64,000 nucleotides of DNA from Endobugula sp047636495. GTDB lineage: Bacteria > Pseudomonadota > Gammaproteobacteria > Pseudomonadales > Cellvibrionaceae. Every line of letters begins with the position of its first letter. Position 1 is the stretch's first letter. The translations under genes were made by a program, and so were the position numbers. The notes beneath the pieces were generated by a model. That model made no database searches. It was not told where the DNA came from and saw only the letters and a program-made list of their open reading frames with translations. This document shows positions 26,043-34,426 of the stretch, piece after piece. The stretch spans positions 62,001 through 126,000 of the forward strand of contig JBLILH010000002.1 in NCBI GenBank assembly GCA_047636495.1, read 5' to 3'.

Positions 26043-26984
26043 TTAATTCTTTTCTGAGTCCGTTTTTTTGGGGAGCAGGCGACCGTCGATGCCCAACAAA
26101 CTCACAGCAATAAACCCCATACCCATAAAATGCTCTATCCGCATAGTTTCACCTAAGACTATAACCCCTAATAAAATTGCGGTAATAGGAATAAGAAACG
26201 TCACCATCGATAAATTCGTAATACCTGATGACGACAAAATACGAAAATACAGAATATAGGCCAGGCCAGTAGAAAATACCGCCAAACAAGTCACTGACAA
26301 CCACACGGCGGCGCTAGGGGATTCAAGCTCGTAAGGTCGGTCAAGCACCATGCTGATAGGAAATAATATCAGGGAGGATGTCATTAATTGCCCCGTAGCA
26401 ATTGCTAATGGAGGCAACCCTAAGCCTTTGAAGCGACGACCATAGACGCCAGAGATACCATACGAAGCCGCTGCACATAAAACCGCTAGCTGAGCAAAAA
26501 CATTAACGCCGAAGCCCTCAAGAGATGACGGGCCAATCAACACCATCACCCCCAGAAAGCCAATGACTACACTGATCACCTTACGTACGCTGATTTTTTC
26601 ATCTGCAAGAAAAACGCCAGCGATGATTACGGTGAATAGCGGTGTAGTGGCATTCAACACAGAAGCCAACCCCGAAGTGATGTGCGTTTGGCCCCACACT
26701 ATAAGTGAAAAAGGTAAGGCGCTATTGAATATGCCCATCACTAAGAAATTACCCCAAACATTAATACCTCGCGGCAAACGCTGACCCAGAAAGGTCATCA
26801 CTAGCCATAATGTTAATGCCGCTAACACTAAACGTAACGTTACAATCGTTAATGGTGGCAGTTCATTAACGGCTATTCCCACAAAAAAGAATGACCCGCC
26901 CCACAAAACAGACAACATTAATAGCATTCCCCACTCTTTTTTTCCCATAGTTTGACTAATATTTTGGTTTATTACTAACGCCAT
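26043..26984 (-). CDS. EamA/DMT-superfamily permease
   Basis: An inner-membrane protein of 313 aa with ten predicted helices in two EamA repeats (LWGGSFFFVGIAVNELPP in the first; ISGVYGRRFKGLGLPPLAIA at the second). PTLRLVLAAL-like and LPFSLIVWGQTHITSGLASVLNATTP-type motifs are typical of drug/metabolite exporters such as RhaT/YdcZ relatives. The substrate cannot be deduced. It is followed by the GFA-family gene on the same strand after 67 bp. An internal ATG at codon 13 is an alternative start. Confidence 0.88.
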   Translation of the reverse strand: MALVINQNISQTMGKKEWGMLLMLSVLWGGSFFFVGIAVNELPPLTIVTLRLVLAALTLWLVMTFLGQRLPRGINVWGNFLVMGIFNSALPFSLIVWGQTHITSGLASVLNATTPLFTVIIAGVFLADEKISVRKVISVVIGFLGVMVLIGPSSLEGFGVNVFAQLAVLCAAASYGISGVYGRRFKGLGLPPLAIATGQLMTSSLILFPISMVLDRPYELESPSAAVWLSVTCLAVFSTGLAYILYFRILSSSGITNLSMVTFLIPITAILLGVIVLGETMRIEHFMGMGFIAVSLLGIDGRLLPKKTDSEKN

Positions 26985-27051
26985 TGTTATGCACGCCTGT
27001 TGGGTAGAGTTTATGAATGAGCTAATACAATGCTAGCTATCATCGGTATCG

Positions 27052-27489
27052 TCATTTTATTTTTGGGCTATCGCGTCCTGATGAGAACTGAGTCACAGCA
27101 TGTTTTGCGTCCATGTCATACCAACAGGCCTTACTACTAATAAATATATGGGCGTCCGGCTTGTGCTTAATTTTTGAATCTAAGGTCCCTAAGGCGAATT
27201 CAACACACTTTCCAGTATCATTCGACGGTTGAAAAATAAGGCTGGAACCGCACTCTCTGCAAAACTTTCGCTGCGTACCATTGGGGGCTTGATAGATTTT
27301 TAACAGATGCTCACCAGCCAACCAACGAAAATACTCTGCCTTAGCTTCACCAAATGTCGCAAACGCTGCACCGTGAAATTTACGACACATAGAACAGTGA
27401 CAATGGCCTATTCTCGATTCAATACAATCAACTGAGTATCGTACTTTGCCACACAAGCACTGGCCGCTATAAGGTGGGGATGATGACAT
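27052..27489 (-). CDS. GFA-family zinc-binding protein
   Basis: A 145-residue cytoplasmic protein of the GFA (glutathione-dependent formaldehyde-activating enzyme / CENP-V) fold. The Zn-binding cysteines are visible: GQCLCGKVRY, GHCHCSMCRKFHGAAFATF and FCRECGSSL. Only a few members act on S-hydroxymethylglutathione, so no substrate is claimed. The frame starts two codons earlier at a GTG (27495), but the GAGGG ribosome site is better spaced for ATG 27489. Confidence 0.9.
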   Translation of the reverse strand: MSSSPPYSGQCLCGKVRYSVDCIESRIGHCHCSMCRKFHGAAFATFGEAKAEYFRWLAGEHLLKIYQAPNGTQRKFCRECGSSLIFQPSNDTGKCVEFALGTLDSKIKHKPDAHIFISSKACWYDMDAKHAVTQFSSGRDSPKIK

Positions 27490-27568
27490 TGACACTACCC
27501 TCTTTAATTTACAAATGTAGAAAGTTCATTGTTAACATTCGCATCTTACAATGAAACCATTGTTTTTC

Positions 27569-28036
27569 TTATAGATTATCTAAGCGCTCATGTACGCGCA
27601 TCACTTCTAGTTCAAGTTTTAAATTAATTTGAAATGCGGCATCTTGCTTTATCCGATCTTTTTCATTCTGTCTATTTTGCGACATCATAATAATAGGTGC
27701 CTGAAATGCCGCTAGACTCGATAACCCCAAATTTAATAGAATATAGGGGTAGGGGTCAAATGCATCACTCGACACCAACCAATAACTATTGATGATCATC
27801 CAAACAAAAATAAGTAAAAAAAACAAACCAATAAAAAGCCAAGAACCACCAAAAGAGGCCACTCTATCTGCCACCCGTTGACCCAACGTTAACGAGTCAC
27901 GATAGGCAGCATTCACGTTTTCTGATACGGTGGTATTTTCAGCAATACTATTAATCACCAACTGCTCCGACTTATTCAACTCATCGTATGATTGCCCCAG
28001 TAACGCTTTTGCAAGATTTTCAAAATATTTTTTCAT
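27569..28036 (-). CDS. DUF1003 membrane protein
   Basis: A 155-residue protein with two membrane helices (about 66-85 and 97-117). The DUF1003 hallmarks are TLGQRVADRVASFGGSWLFI and DPYPYILLNLGLSSLAAFQAPIIMMSQNRQ, followed by a charged cytoplasmic helix. The function of the family is unknown. It stands alone between polB and the GFA gene on the same strand. Confidence 0.9.
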   Translation of the reverse strand: MKKYFENLAKALLGQSYDELNKSEQLVINSIAENTTVSENVNAAYRDSLTLGQRVADRVASFGGSWLFIGLFFLLIFVWMIINSYWLVSSDAFDPYPYILLNLGLSSLAAFQAPIIMMSQNRQNEKDRIKQDAAFQINLKLELEVMRVHERLDNL

Positions 28037-28114
28037 TGATCATCCTTTGTCTAAAATTGCTGCATGAAGGGGATTGTCATAACAATGACAACCTAAGGTT
28101 TAACGGAGCCATTA

Positions 28115-30697
28115 TCAAATAAGACACATTTGTGAGTCAATAATACGATTAAAGTCATCATCTAAAAAAACCAAAATACTGTTTGCAATAGGTTTAATTT
28201 GCTTATCTATATAATGTTGGTAATCGATCTGACTGCTCACATAGCCTATGGGCTCAGGGCCATTAACGGTAATCACGTAAGCGATGGTATCGCCTTTGTA
28301 TAGCGCTTGCCCATTAGCCAACTCATGCTTTCTCGCCGCTTTAACATGGGGAGGGATCGATTTTTGATAATGACTCACATCACTTCGCAAGCGTTTTTTA
28401 TAAATCAGCTCGTCATCAAAGGCGCTAGATTTCACTGCCTCGACAGTCGCCATAATATACTGCCGATACGGTTGTGTATCGAATATTTTTTGGTATAACG
28501 TAGTTTGGAAACGCTTAGCTAATGGCGTCCAATCAGTTCGCACCGCTTCCAAGCCTTTAAATATTAACTGCTTCTCGCCATCCTGCATAGTGCGACCCGC
28601 ATAACGCTTTTTACTGCCTTTTTCAGAATTACGAATAGTCGGCATTAAAAAATCGTGATAGTGCGTTTCAAACTCAATTTCAAGCTGGCTCTCAATCGAA
28701 AGCTCATCATGTAGCAACCGCTGCCACCACTGATTGAGATCGACACTTAGTTGCTTGCCAATAATATTAGCCGCTTCATTGGCACTATGCGCATCCACAT
28801 AGCGCCGAGAGAAATCTTGCCCCAGCCACACAAAAAGCGAATCGGTATCACCATAGATAACTTGATATCCTTGTGCCTCTATCCGGCCGTGACTTTTTTG
28901 AATGATTTCATGACCGCGCAGGGTGATAGAGCTGCAGACACGAGGGTCAAAGAATCGACAACCTCTCGACCCCAGCACGCCATAAAAGGAATTCATAATA
29001 ATCTTAATAGCTTGTGACAACGGCTTATCTTTATTGGCTTTCGCTTGATCACGCGCTTGCCATAAGGTATTAATCAGCCCTGGAAGTATATGCTGATCAC
29101 GAGAAAAAAAAGCGCCGTTAAAACCATTAATCACTTCATTTTCTGGTAGCTTTTGATGATCTGCGTACCAAAACCCACAGGGGTCTATCGCAAAAGTACG
29201 AATAATACTGGGGTATAGGCTTTTAAAATCGAGCACTAAAACGTGTCGATACAAACCCGGCAAGGACTCCATAACATAGCCACCAGGGCTTATCACCGCT
29301 GATGTTAATTCACCTAAATTAGGTGCTATATAACCATTGCGATGCAACTTCGGAAGATAGGCGTAATCGAAGCTGGCAACTGAACCGCCCATCTTATCTA
29401 ATGGCATGCCTGTCAAACGGGAGCGTGCAATGGCAAACTGAAGCAGTTTTGTTTTTTTAAAAATATTCCACACTAATATGCAGTCTTGTAAATTATATTT
29501 TGCCAGCGTAATACGATCATCATTATCATTGGACAAAAACAAATCGCTAATAGCTTGGCCTCGGTCATTATGGTCGATCAGTTTGCCTTCGCCCAGAATC
29601 TGCTTAGCAACAAATTGCAAACTAAAACTATCAAAGTGATAAAATGCTGTGCGTAATAATTCAATACCATCCAACACAACGCGACCTGGCACGCTAATAT
29701 GACGTCGACGCCGGTCTATCCAGCTATTATTGGATGAACGGTCCGGTGAACCATTAGTATCCCCGACTTTACTGTTACCTGCTTTGCTGCTGTCTGTTTT
29801 GTCACTGTCACCTTCTACTCGCCAGTGGGGTATTTGCTTGGCGCGCCCTAACGTAAACGGTACATCCCAACGCTCGCATAATTTTGTAAGCACCCAGCAG
29901 TCAAACTGAACGACATGCCAGCCGATGATAATATCGGGATCATTGGTCGTTAACCAACCTAGAAAACGCTGCAAACAGTTACGCGGATTTTCGCACCACA
30001 CAATCTTTATGCCGTTTTCGTTCAACGCAGAAGGTGATGGTTTGGCAGGCACATCAACCATAAACACCTTGTTGTCCAGTTCGCTATAAACGGCTATTGA
30101 ATAAAGCTCTCGCGCATCCATCGAGGTTTCGATATCAAGCGATACCATTGATAAATTAGGTGAAGGGTTAGGTGACGATTCCACCGATTGTTTACGCGAT
30201 AGGTCGAGCGATAACTCGATTAAAGGCGTGGGTAAATGTAGCGCAGGACGGCACTGACGTGTAGTCACCGTTTGATACAATGATGGCGTTTTTTTATGTC
30301 GAGTGAAATTAAAGAGTTCTATATCACTGGTAATAAAACGCTCCATTAAAAAGCGTTCTGGAGGACGTATATCTGCTTCCCAGCAGGTAACATCTAGATC
30401 TCGTAGCCGGCTGACTAACGCTCTAGCTTGACGTTGCTGTAAGCAATAGACCGCCGCGACGGGCTCGCCATAAACATTGTTAAGTGGTAGCGGTTTAACT
30501 TGCACGGACGCATAAGCGGATGAACACTTAATCAGTAAGTTGTTATGGTTATCGGCATCACTTTGACGAATGAAAAATACCGAACGCTGACAAGGAATAA
30601 TGCATTGCACAGCGCCATCGTCTGTCGACAACCACAGCTCAATCAACACACCTTCTGGCGTATCGCGCCAATGGCGAGTCAGAATAAAGCCTTTCAT
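28115..30697 (-). CDS. polB: DNA polymerase II
   Basis: A family B DNA polymerase (860 aa) used in translesion synthesis and replication restart. The exonuclease domain has the DIE motif (MVSLDIETSM, near residue 187), then WHVVQFDCWVL; the polymerase domain has DFKSLYPSIIRTF, KIIMNSFYGVLGSRGCRF and YGDTDSLFVW. E. coli Pol II is 783 aa; part of the extra length is a low-complexity Ser/Asp/Asn insert near residues 295-325 (encoded around 29725-29815). The frame opens upstream to a TTG, but MKGFILTRHWRDTPEG from ATG 30697 is the family start. No LexA-type box is evident upstream. Confidence 0.95.
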   Translation of the reverse strand: MKGFILTRHWRDTPEGVLIELWLSTDDGAVQCIIPCQRSVFFIRQSDADNHNNLLIKCSSAYASVQVKPLPLNNVYGEPVAAVYCLQQRQARALVSRLRDLDVTCWEADIRPPERFLMERFITSDIELFNFTRHKKTPSLYQTVTTRQCRPALHLPTPLIELSLDLSRKQSVESSPNPSPNLSMVSLDIETSMDARELYSIAVYSELDNKVFMVDVPAKPSPSALNENGIKIVWCENPRNCLQRFLGWLTTNDPDIIIGWHVVQFDCWVLTKLCERWDVPFTLGRAKQIPHWRVEGDSDKTDSSKAGNSKVGDTNGSPDRSSNNSWIDRRRRHISVPGRVVLDGIELLRTAFYHFDSFSLQFVAKQILGEGKLIDHNDRGQAISDLFLSNDNDDRITLAKYNLQDCILVWNIFKKTKLLQFAIARSRLTGMPLDKMGGSVASFDYAYLPKLHRNGYIAPNLGELTSAVISPGGYVMESLPGLYRHVLVLDFKSLYPSIIRTFAIDPCGFWYADHQKLPENEVINGFNGAFFSRDQHILPGLINTLWQARDQAKANKDKPLSQAIKIIMNSFYGVLGSRGCRFFDPRVCSSITLRGHEIIQKSHGRIEAQGYQVIYGDTDSLFVWLGQDFSRRYVDAHSANEAANIIGKQLSVDLNQWWQRLLHDELSIESQLEIEFETHYHDFLMPTIRNSEKGSKKRYAGRTMQDGEKQLIFKGLEAVRTDWTPLAKRFQTTLYQKIFDTQPYRQYIMATVEAVKSSAFDDELIYKKRLRSDVSHYQKSIPPHVKAARKHELANGQALYKGDTIAYVITVNGPEPIGYVSSQIDYQHYIDKQIKPIANSILVFLDDDFNRIIDSQMCLI

Positions 30698-30761
30698 TGC
30701 ATACTGCGCATGACGGTCAGTACAGACCCGCAACGCAGACTATGATATCACCAAAGGGCGT

Positions 30762-31805
30762 TTACCCTTGCGCAAGCAGCTCTCTGATATCGATAATGGC
30801 TGCATGAGCACGTGATAAATAAGAAGCCATGACTAAAGAATGATTCGCCATCATCCCAAAGCCACTGCCGTTTAAAATCATCATACTATAAACTGGCTTT
30901 TGCGTGGCCTCTAGCTCACGGATAATTTGACGCAAGCTAATCAAGGCGTTTTTCTTTTGTAAAATATCTGCAAAATCAACTTCTGCGGCTTTTAAAAAGT
31001 GGACTAGTGCCCAAGCACTCCCTCGTGCCTCATAAAACACGTCGTCAATCTCTAGCCAAGGGGTTTTAATAATGAGTTCTTTAGGTGCTGGCGTTGCTTG
31101 GCTCGCGTTTTCTTCACCGGCTAAATCGGTATTGATTCTACGCTGGCCAACACTGGCGCTTAGACGTTGCGATAAACTCCCCAAGCGTGATTCAACCGTC
31201 GCTAACCATGAGCTTAAGTTATCCGCTCGCGCATAAAACTGTGCGTTGGTTTTATCGCTATCCGCTAGACGTGTTTGATAACGCTGAAGATACTCGATCC
31301 CTTCACGATACACTGATTCAGAAGAGGGAAATATCCAGCTCTGCGTATCAAAATTAAAACGCGGTTCAGCAATGACTAAGTCTTCATCTTCGGTTGATTG
31401 CGATTGTGAACGACTAAAGGATTCCCTCAATGTCTTACTTAAATCGCGCACCTGAATCAGCGCGCCATATTCCCAGCTAGGAATGTTATCCAACCAAACA
31501 CCGGGTAACGCAACATCGTTAGATAAGTAACCACCCGGTTTATTTAATACCGTACTAGCCACATTGATTAATGCCGTCGTCGTACTCACGCCCACAATGG
31601 CTGTTTGGTTATTGTTAACCAAGGGAATAGGCTCTGGTTCACTGCTCCAGTAACCCCCTAAAATCAATGTAATAACAACGTATACAAGAACGATCGCCAG
31701 CAATCGAAGATGCCACGAAGAACCGCTTGAGAGATCTTCCCGCCAGTCATCATATCGATCTGTAATACGGGTACGAAAGCGGACAAACCAAGCGTTAGAA
31801 ACCAT
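30762..31805 (-). CDS. DUF2333 family membrane protein
   Basis: A 347-residue protein with one N-terminal membrane helix (about 32-52) and a large periplasmic part. The conserved blocks KPGGYLSNDVALPGVWLDN, DLSKTLRESFSRSQSQS and RLGSLSQRLSASVGQR identify DUF2333, a family restricted mainly to gammaproteobacteria and without a known function. It lies directly upstream of polB on the same strand, with 64 bp between. Confidence 0.9.
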   Translation of the reverse strand: MVSNAWFVRFRTRITDRYDDWREDLSSGSSWHLRLLAIVLVYVVITLILGGYWSSEPEPIPLVNNNQTAIVGVSTTTALINVASTVLNKPGGYLSNDVALPGVWLDNIPSWEYGALIQVRDLSKTLRESFSRSQSQSTEDEDLVIAEPRFNFDTQSWIFPSSESVYREGIEYLQRYQTRLADSDKTNAQFYARADNLSSWLATVESRLGSLSQRLSASVGQRRINTDLAGEENASQATPAPKELIIKTPWLEIDDVFYEARGSAWALVHFLKAAEVDFADILQKKNALISLRQIIRELEATQKPVYSMMILNGSGFGMMANHSLVMASYLSRAHAAIIDIRELLAQG

Positions 31806-32091
31806 AAATAATACTCAATGCGTTAAACGTATAAATCATATGGGTTATCTTACTCGGAAAATAAACCAGTTAACAGCGATGGTAGTTTTTGAGAATGGGC
31901 GGTTTAAAGTACAAGGATAAAACACCCCCTAAGCAGGCTAGTGGGTAGCACACATTGATCATATAGATGAATAATGAAACGTCGTTGGGTGAACGCCTTC
32001 ATTTTCAGTATTGTTTACACAATGATACCGCCCAGAGAACATGTAGCGTATTGACGCAGGGAGCAGAAAAAAGTGGGCGCATCTGACAGTG

Positions 32092-34053
32092 TTAACCAAT
32101 CATATGCTCCAACGAAGGTTTACCTAGCCAATAACCTTGGCCGCCCTGAATACCTAGATCAACTAATGCTTGCCACTGTTGTTCTGTTTCTACACCTTCT
32201 GCTAATATTTTTATGTCGCAGCTATTGGCAATAGCGACTAAAGACCGAATAAAGAAACGCGTATCGGCATCGGTCACTACGTGCTGAATGAACTGCCGAT
32301 CAATTTTCAAACAATCAACAGGCAACGTCTGTAGATAAGCAAACTCTGACGAACCACGGCCAAAATGATGTAGTGATAACTTGGCATTGTGTCGTTTAAT
32401 GACTAGTGCAAAACGTCTCACTGCTTCCTCGGAAAATGATAAGCCGTTGGCAGGCAATTCGAACGTCAGTCTTGATGCCAGCTGCTGATTATTGGCCAAC
32501 ATGGTTTCTAAGTGTGTCATAAACTGTACATCTTGCACCGAAGCAATAGAGCAGTTAATACACATTTTTTCGGGCAGGACATGTAAACCGTTAATTAGGT
32601 TTTCAATCACCAGGCTGTCTATTGCTGGCAGCAAATTAAAGCGTGTCGCCATCGGCATAAATACACCCGCCGAATATTCTGTTTCTCCCGCTCGCATACG
32701 AATCATAATTTCATTAAACAGCAAGCGTCTTTCACCATGAACTAACTCCCATACTGGTTGAAAATAAAAGAAGAAGTCTTTTTCTTTTATTGCATGATGA
32801 ATTATTTTTGACCACTCACCCGATGTCAAAGTTTGCTCCGACTTACCTGCTTTATGCCAGAAACAACCACTTACATTTTCACTTTGAGCTTGGCTTAATG
32901 CACCATCAGCAAGTGCCATGAAATTAGTTTCTACTGACAATGTCGGCATATATAAAGCGCCAATAAATACACACTGCATATCATCGTTTTGCCACTCCAT
33001 CTCTTGTAATGCGCAATAGATATTATCCATCAATTCTCGACTTTCAGCTTCTGTCACTGCAGGTACAAACAACGCAAAGTCGGCGCCCGAGTGTCGCGAT
33101 AGAATGTAGCGTGAATTTTTACTCAGCTCATCGCTGTCCAAAAGTAGTGTCAACCGTGCAGCGATACTGCAGAGATATTCATCCCCCTGTTGACGGCCAT
33201 ACCGTGTATTCGTGGCGAGCAAATCGCCTGCGCGAATCAGAAAAAGTCCACCCGATGCCGCTGCACGCTCGATACTCAGCGCAGCGGAAAAACATTGGTC
33301 AAAATGCTGCCGATTTGACAAACCCGTCACCGTGTCTGTGTTCAGCTGTTGGCTTAAGTGATCATTCAGTTCTACATGATGATGGAACATGCCCTTTAGA
33401 TGCTCCACCATTCGATTCATTGCTAACACCACATTACGTAGCTCAGGAATATTAGGCAACGGCTCTTGAATGCTAAACTCGCGGCGACAAATAGCATTGG
33501 CCTGTTCTTCCACTATTCGCAAAGGACGTAGAACAAATTTAAGACTCAGGCCCAACAATAAATAGCACAACACTGTCGCCACTAAAAACAACCATAACTG
33601 CTCCTTAAATGATCGCCACATATCTTGATAGGCAAAGCCAGGATGGCTCACCACCTCGATCTCGCCCAGTTGATACCAGCCTGAAGTCACTTGTGCCACA
33701 CCACTAGGCTCTGGCAAAGGCAACCAACGGATAAACCAGTCAGGGACGTCGCTAGCCGCCAAAGGCAATACACGACTCACCACATCGGCGCCTTCGGTAT
33801 CGCGAAACACAATGCTACGATAATAACCACGGTCAAATATGGCATCCACCATCAGCGTCATTTGCACGTTATCCTTGTCTAAGGCCGCTTGTGAAAGACT
33901 AAAGCCCAAAGATGTCGCCGTATCTAGCGAATGAACTTTTAATTGCCCATAGATATTTAAGCGCGCGTTATATAAAGTAATAACTATGTTAGAGGCCAGC
34001 AAAAACAGAATTAAGGCGATAACAGCAAGAATTAACCGGCGATGCAATGTCAT
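32092..34053 (-). CDS. LapD-like degenerate GGDEF/EAL membrane receptor
   Basis: A 653-residue protein with the LapD layout: membrane helix (5-25), a periplasmic LapD/MoxY-type sensor domain, second helix (152-175), HAMP segment, GGDEF and EAL domains. Both domains look catalytically dead: the GGDEF site is SGADF (322-326), the EAL site is EIM (448-450), and the DDFG metal-binding pair is HHFG (562-565). AEGVETEQQW and the terminal QGYWLGKPS remain. In Pseudomonas, LapD binds c-di-GMP and sequesters the periplasmic protease LapG, keeping adhesins on the surface. No lapG or adhesin gene is in the window. ATG 34053 is preferred over 34092. Confidence 0.85.
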   Translation of the reverse strand: MTLHRRLILAVIALILFLLASNIVITLYNARLNIYGQLKVHSLDTATSLGFSLSQAALDKDNVQMTLMVDAIFDRGYYRSIVFRDTEGADVVSRVLPLAASDVPDWFIRWLPLPEPSGVAQVTSGWYQLGEIEVVSHPGFAYQDMWRSFKEQLWLFLVATVLCYLLLGLSLKFVLRPLRIVEEQANAICRREFSIQEPLPNIPELRNVVLAMNRMVEHLKGMFHHHVELNDHLSQQLNTDTVTGLSNRQHFDQCFSAALSIERAAASGGLFLIRAGDLLATNTRYGRQQGDEYLCSIAARLTLLLDSDELSKNSRYILSRHSGADFALFVPAVTEAESRELMDNIYCALQEMEWQNDDMQCVFIGALYMPTLSVETNFMALADGALSQAQSENVSGCFWHKAGKSEQTLTSGEWSKIIHHAIKEKDFFFYFQPVWELVHGERRLLFNEIMIRMRAGETEYSAGVFMPMATRFNLLPAIDSLVIENLINGLHVLPEKMCINCSIASVQDVQFMTHLETMLANNQQLASRLTFELPANGLSFSEEAVRRFALVIKRHNAKLSLHHFGRGSSEFAYLQTLPVDCLKIDRQFIQHVVTDADTRFFIRSLVAIANSCDIKILAEGVETEQQWQALVDLGIQGGQGYWLGKPSLEHMIG

Positions 34054-34426
34054 AAAGAGAAAATCACAAGAGTATGTTTTGAGAAAAAGCATTATTGAAA
34101 CATGCTTCCTTAGGTAATATTCATTATATACAATTAATTATAGCAAAGCTCTGCTGAAAGACACTGAGAAAAAAGGCACTGACAAAACGTACAGAGAAGA
34201 AACGTACGAAGAAGCAACCCACCACGTGAATATCCCACTGGAGAAACACACAACAAAGATTAAAGAAAATAAGTCATCAACATCAATAAGACGTCATTTC
34301 TCAAGGACAACGGCTCTACTAGCGAGTTTTCATATTGTATTCAGCCACAGTCCTATAACGTATCACTCACAGTATAGAATAGCGTAAATGCCTACAATTC
34401 ACTGTCATCACGACTGATAAAAACTT
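34054..34426. other. divergent intergenic region lapD-like / dsbD
   Basis: About 370 bp between divergent genes. The first 39 bp could be coding if the LapD-like protein starts at ATG 34092. Otherwise I see no reading frame, hairpin or RNA gene; it must contain promoters in both directions. Confidence 0.5.
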
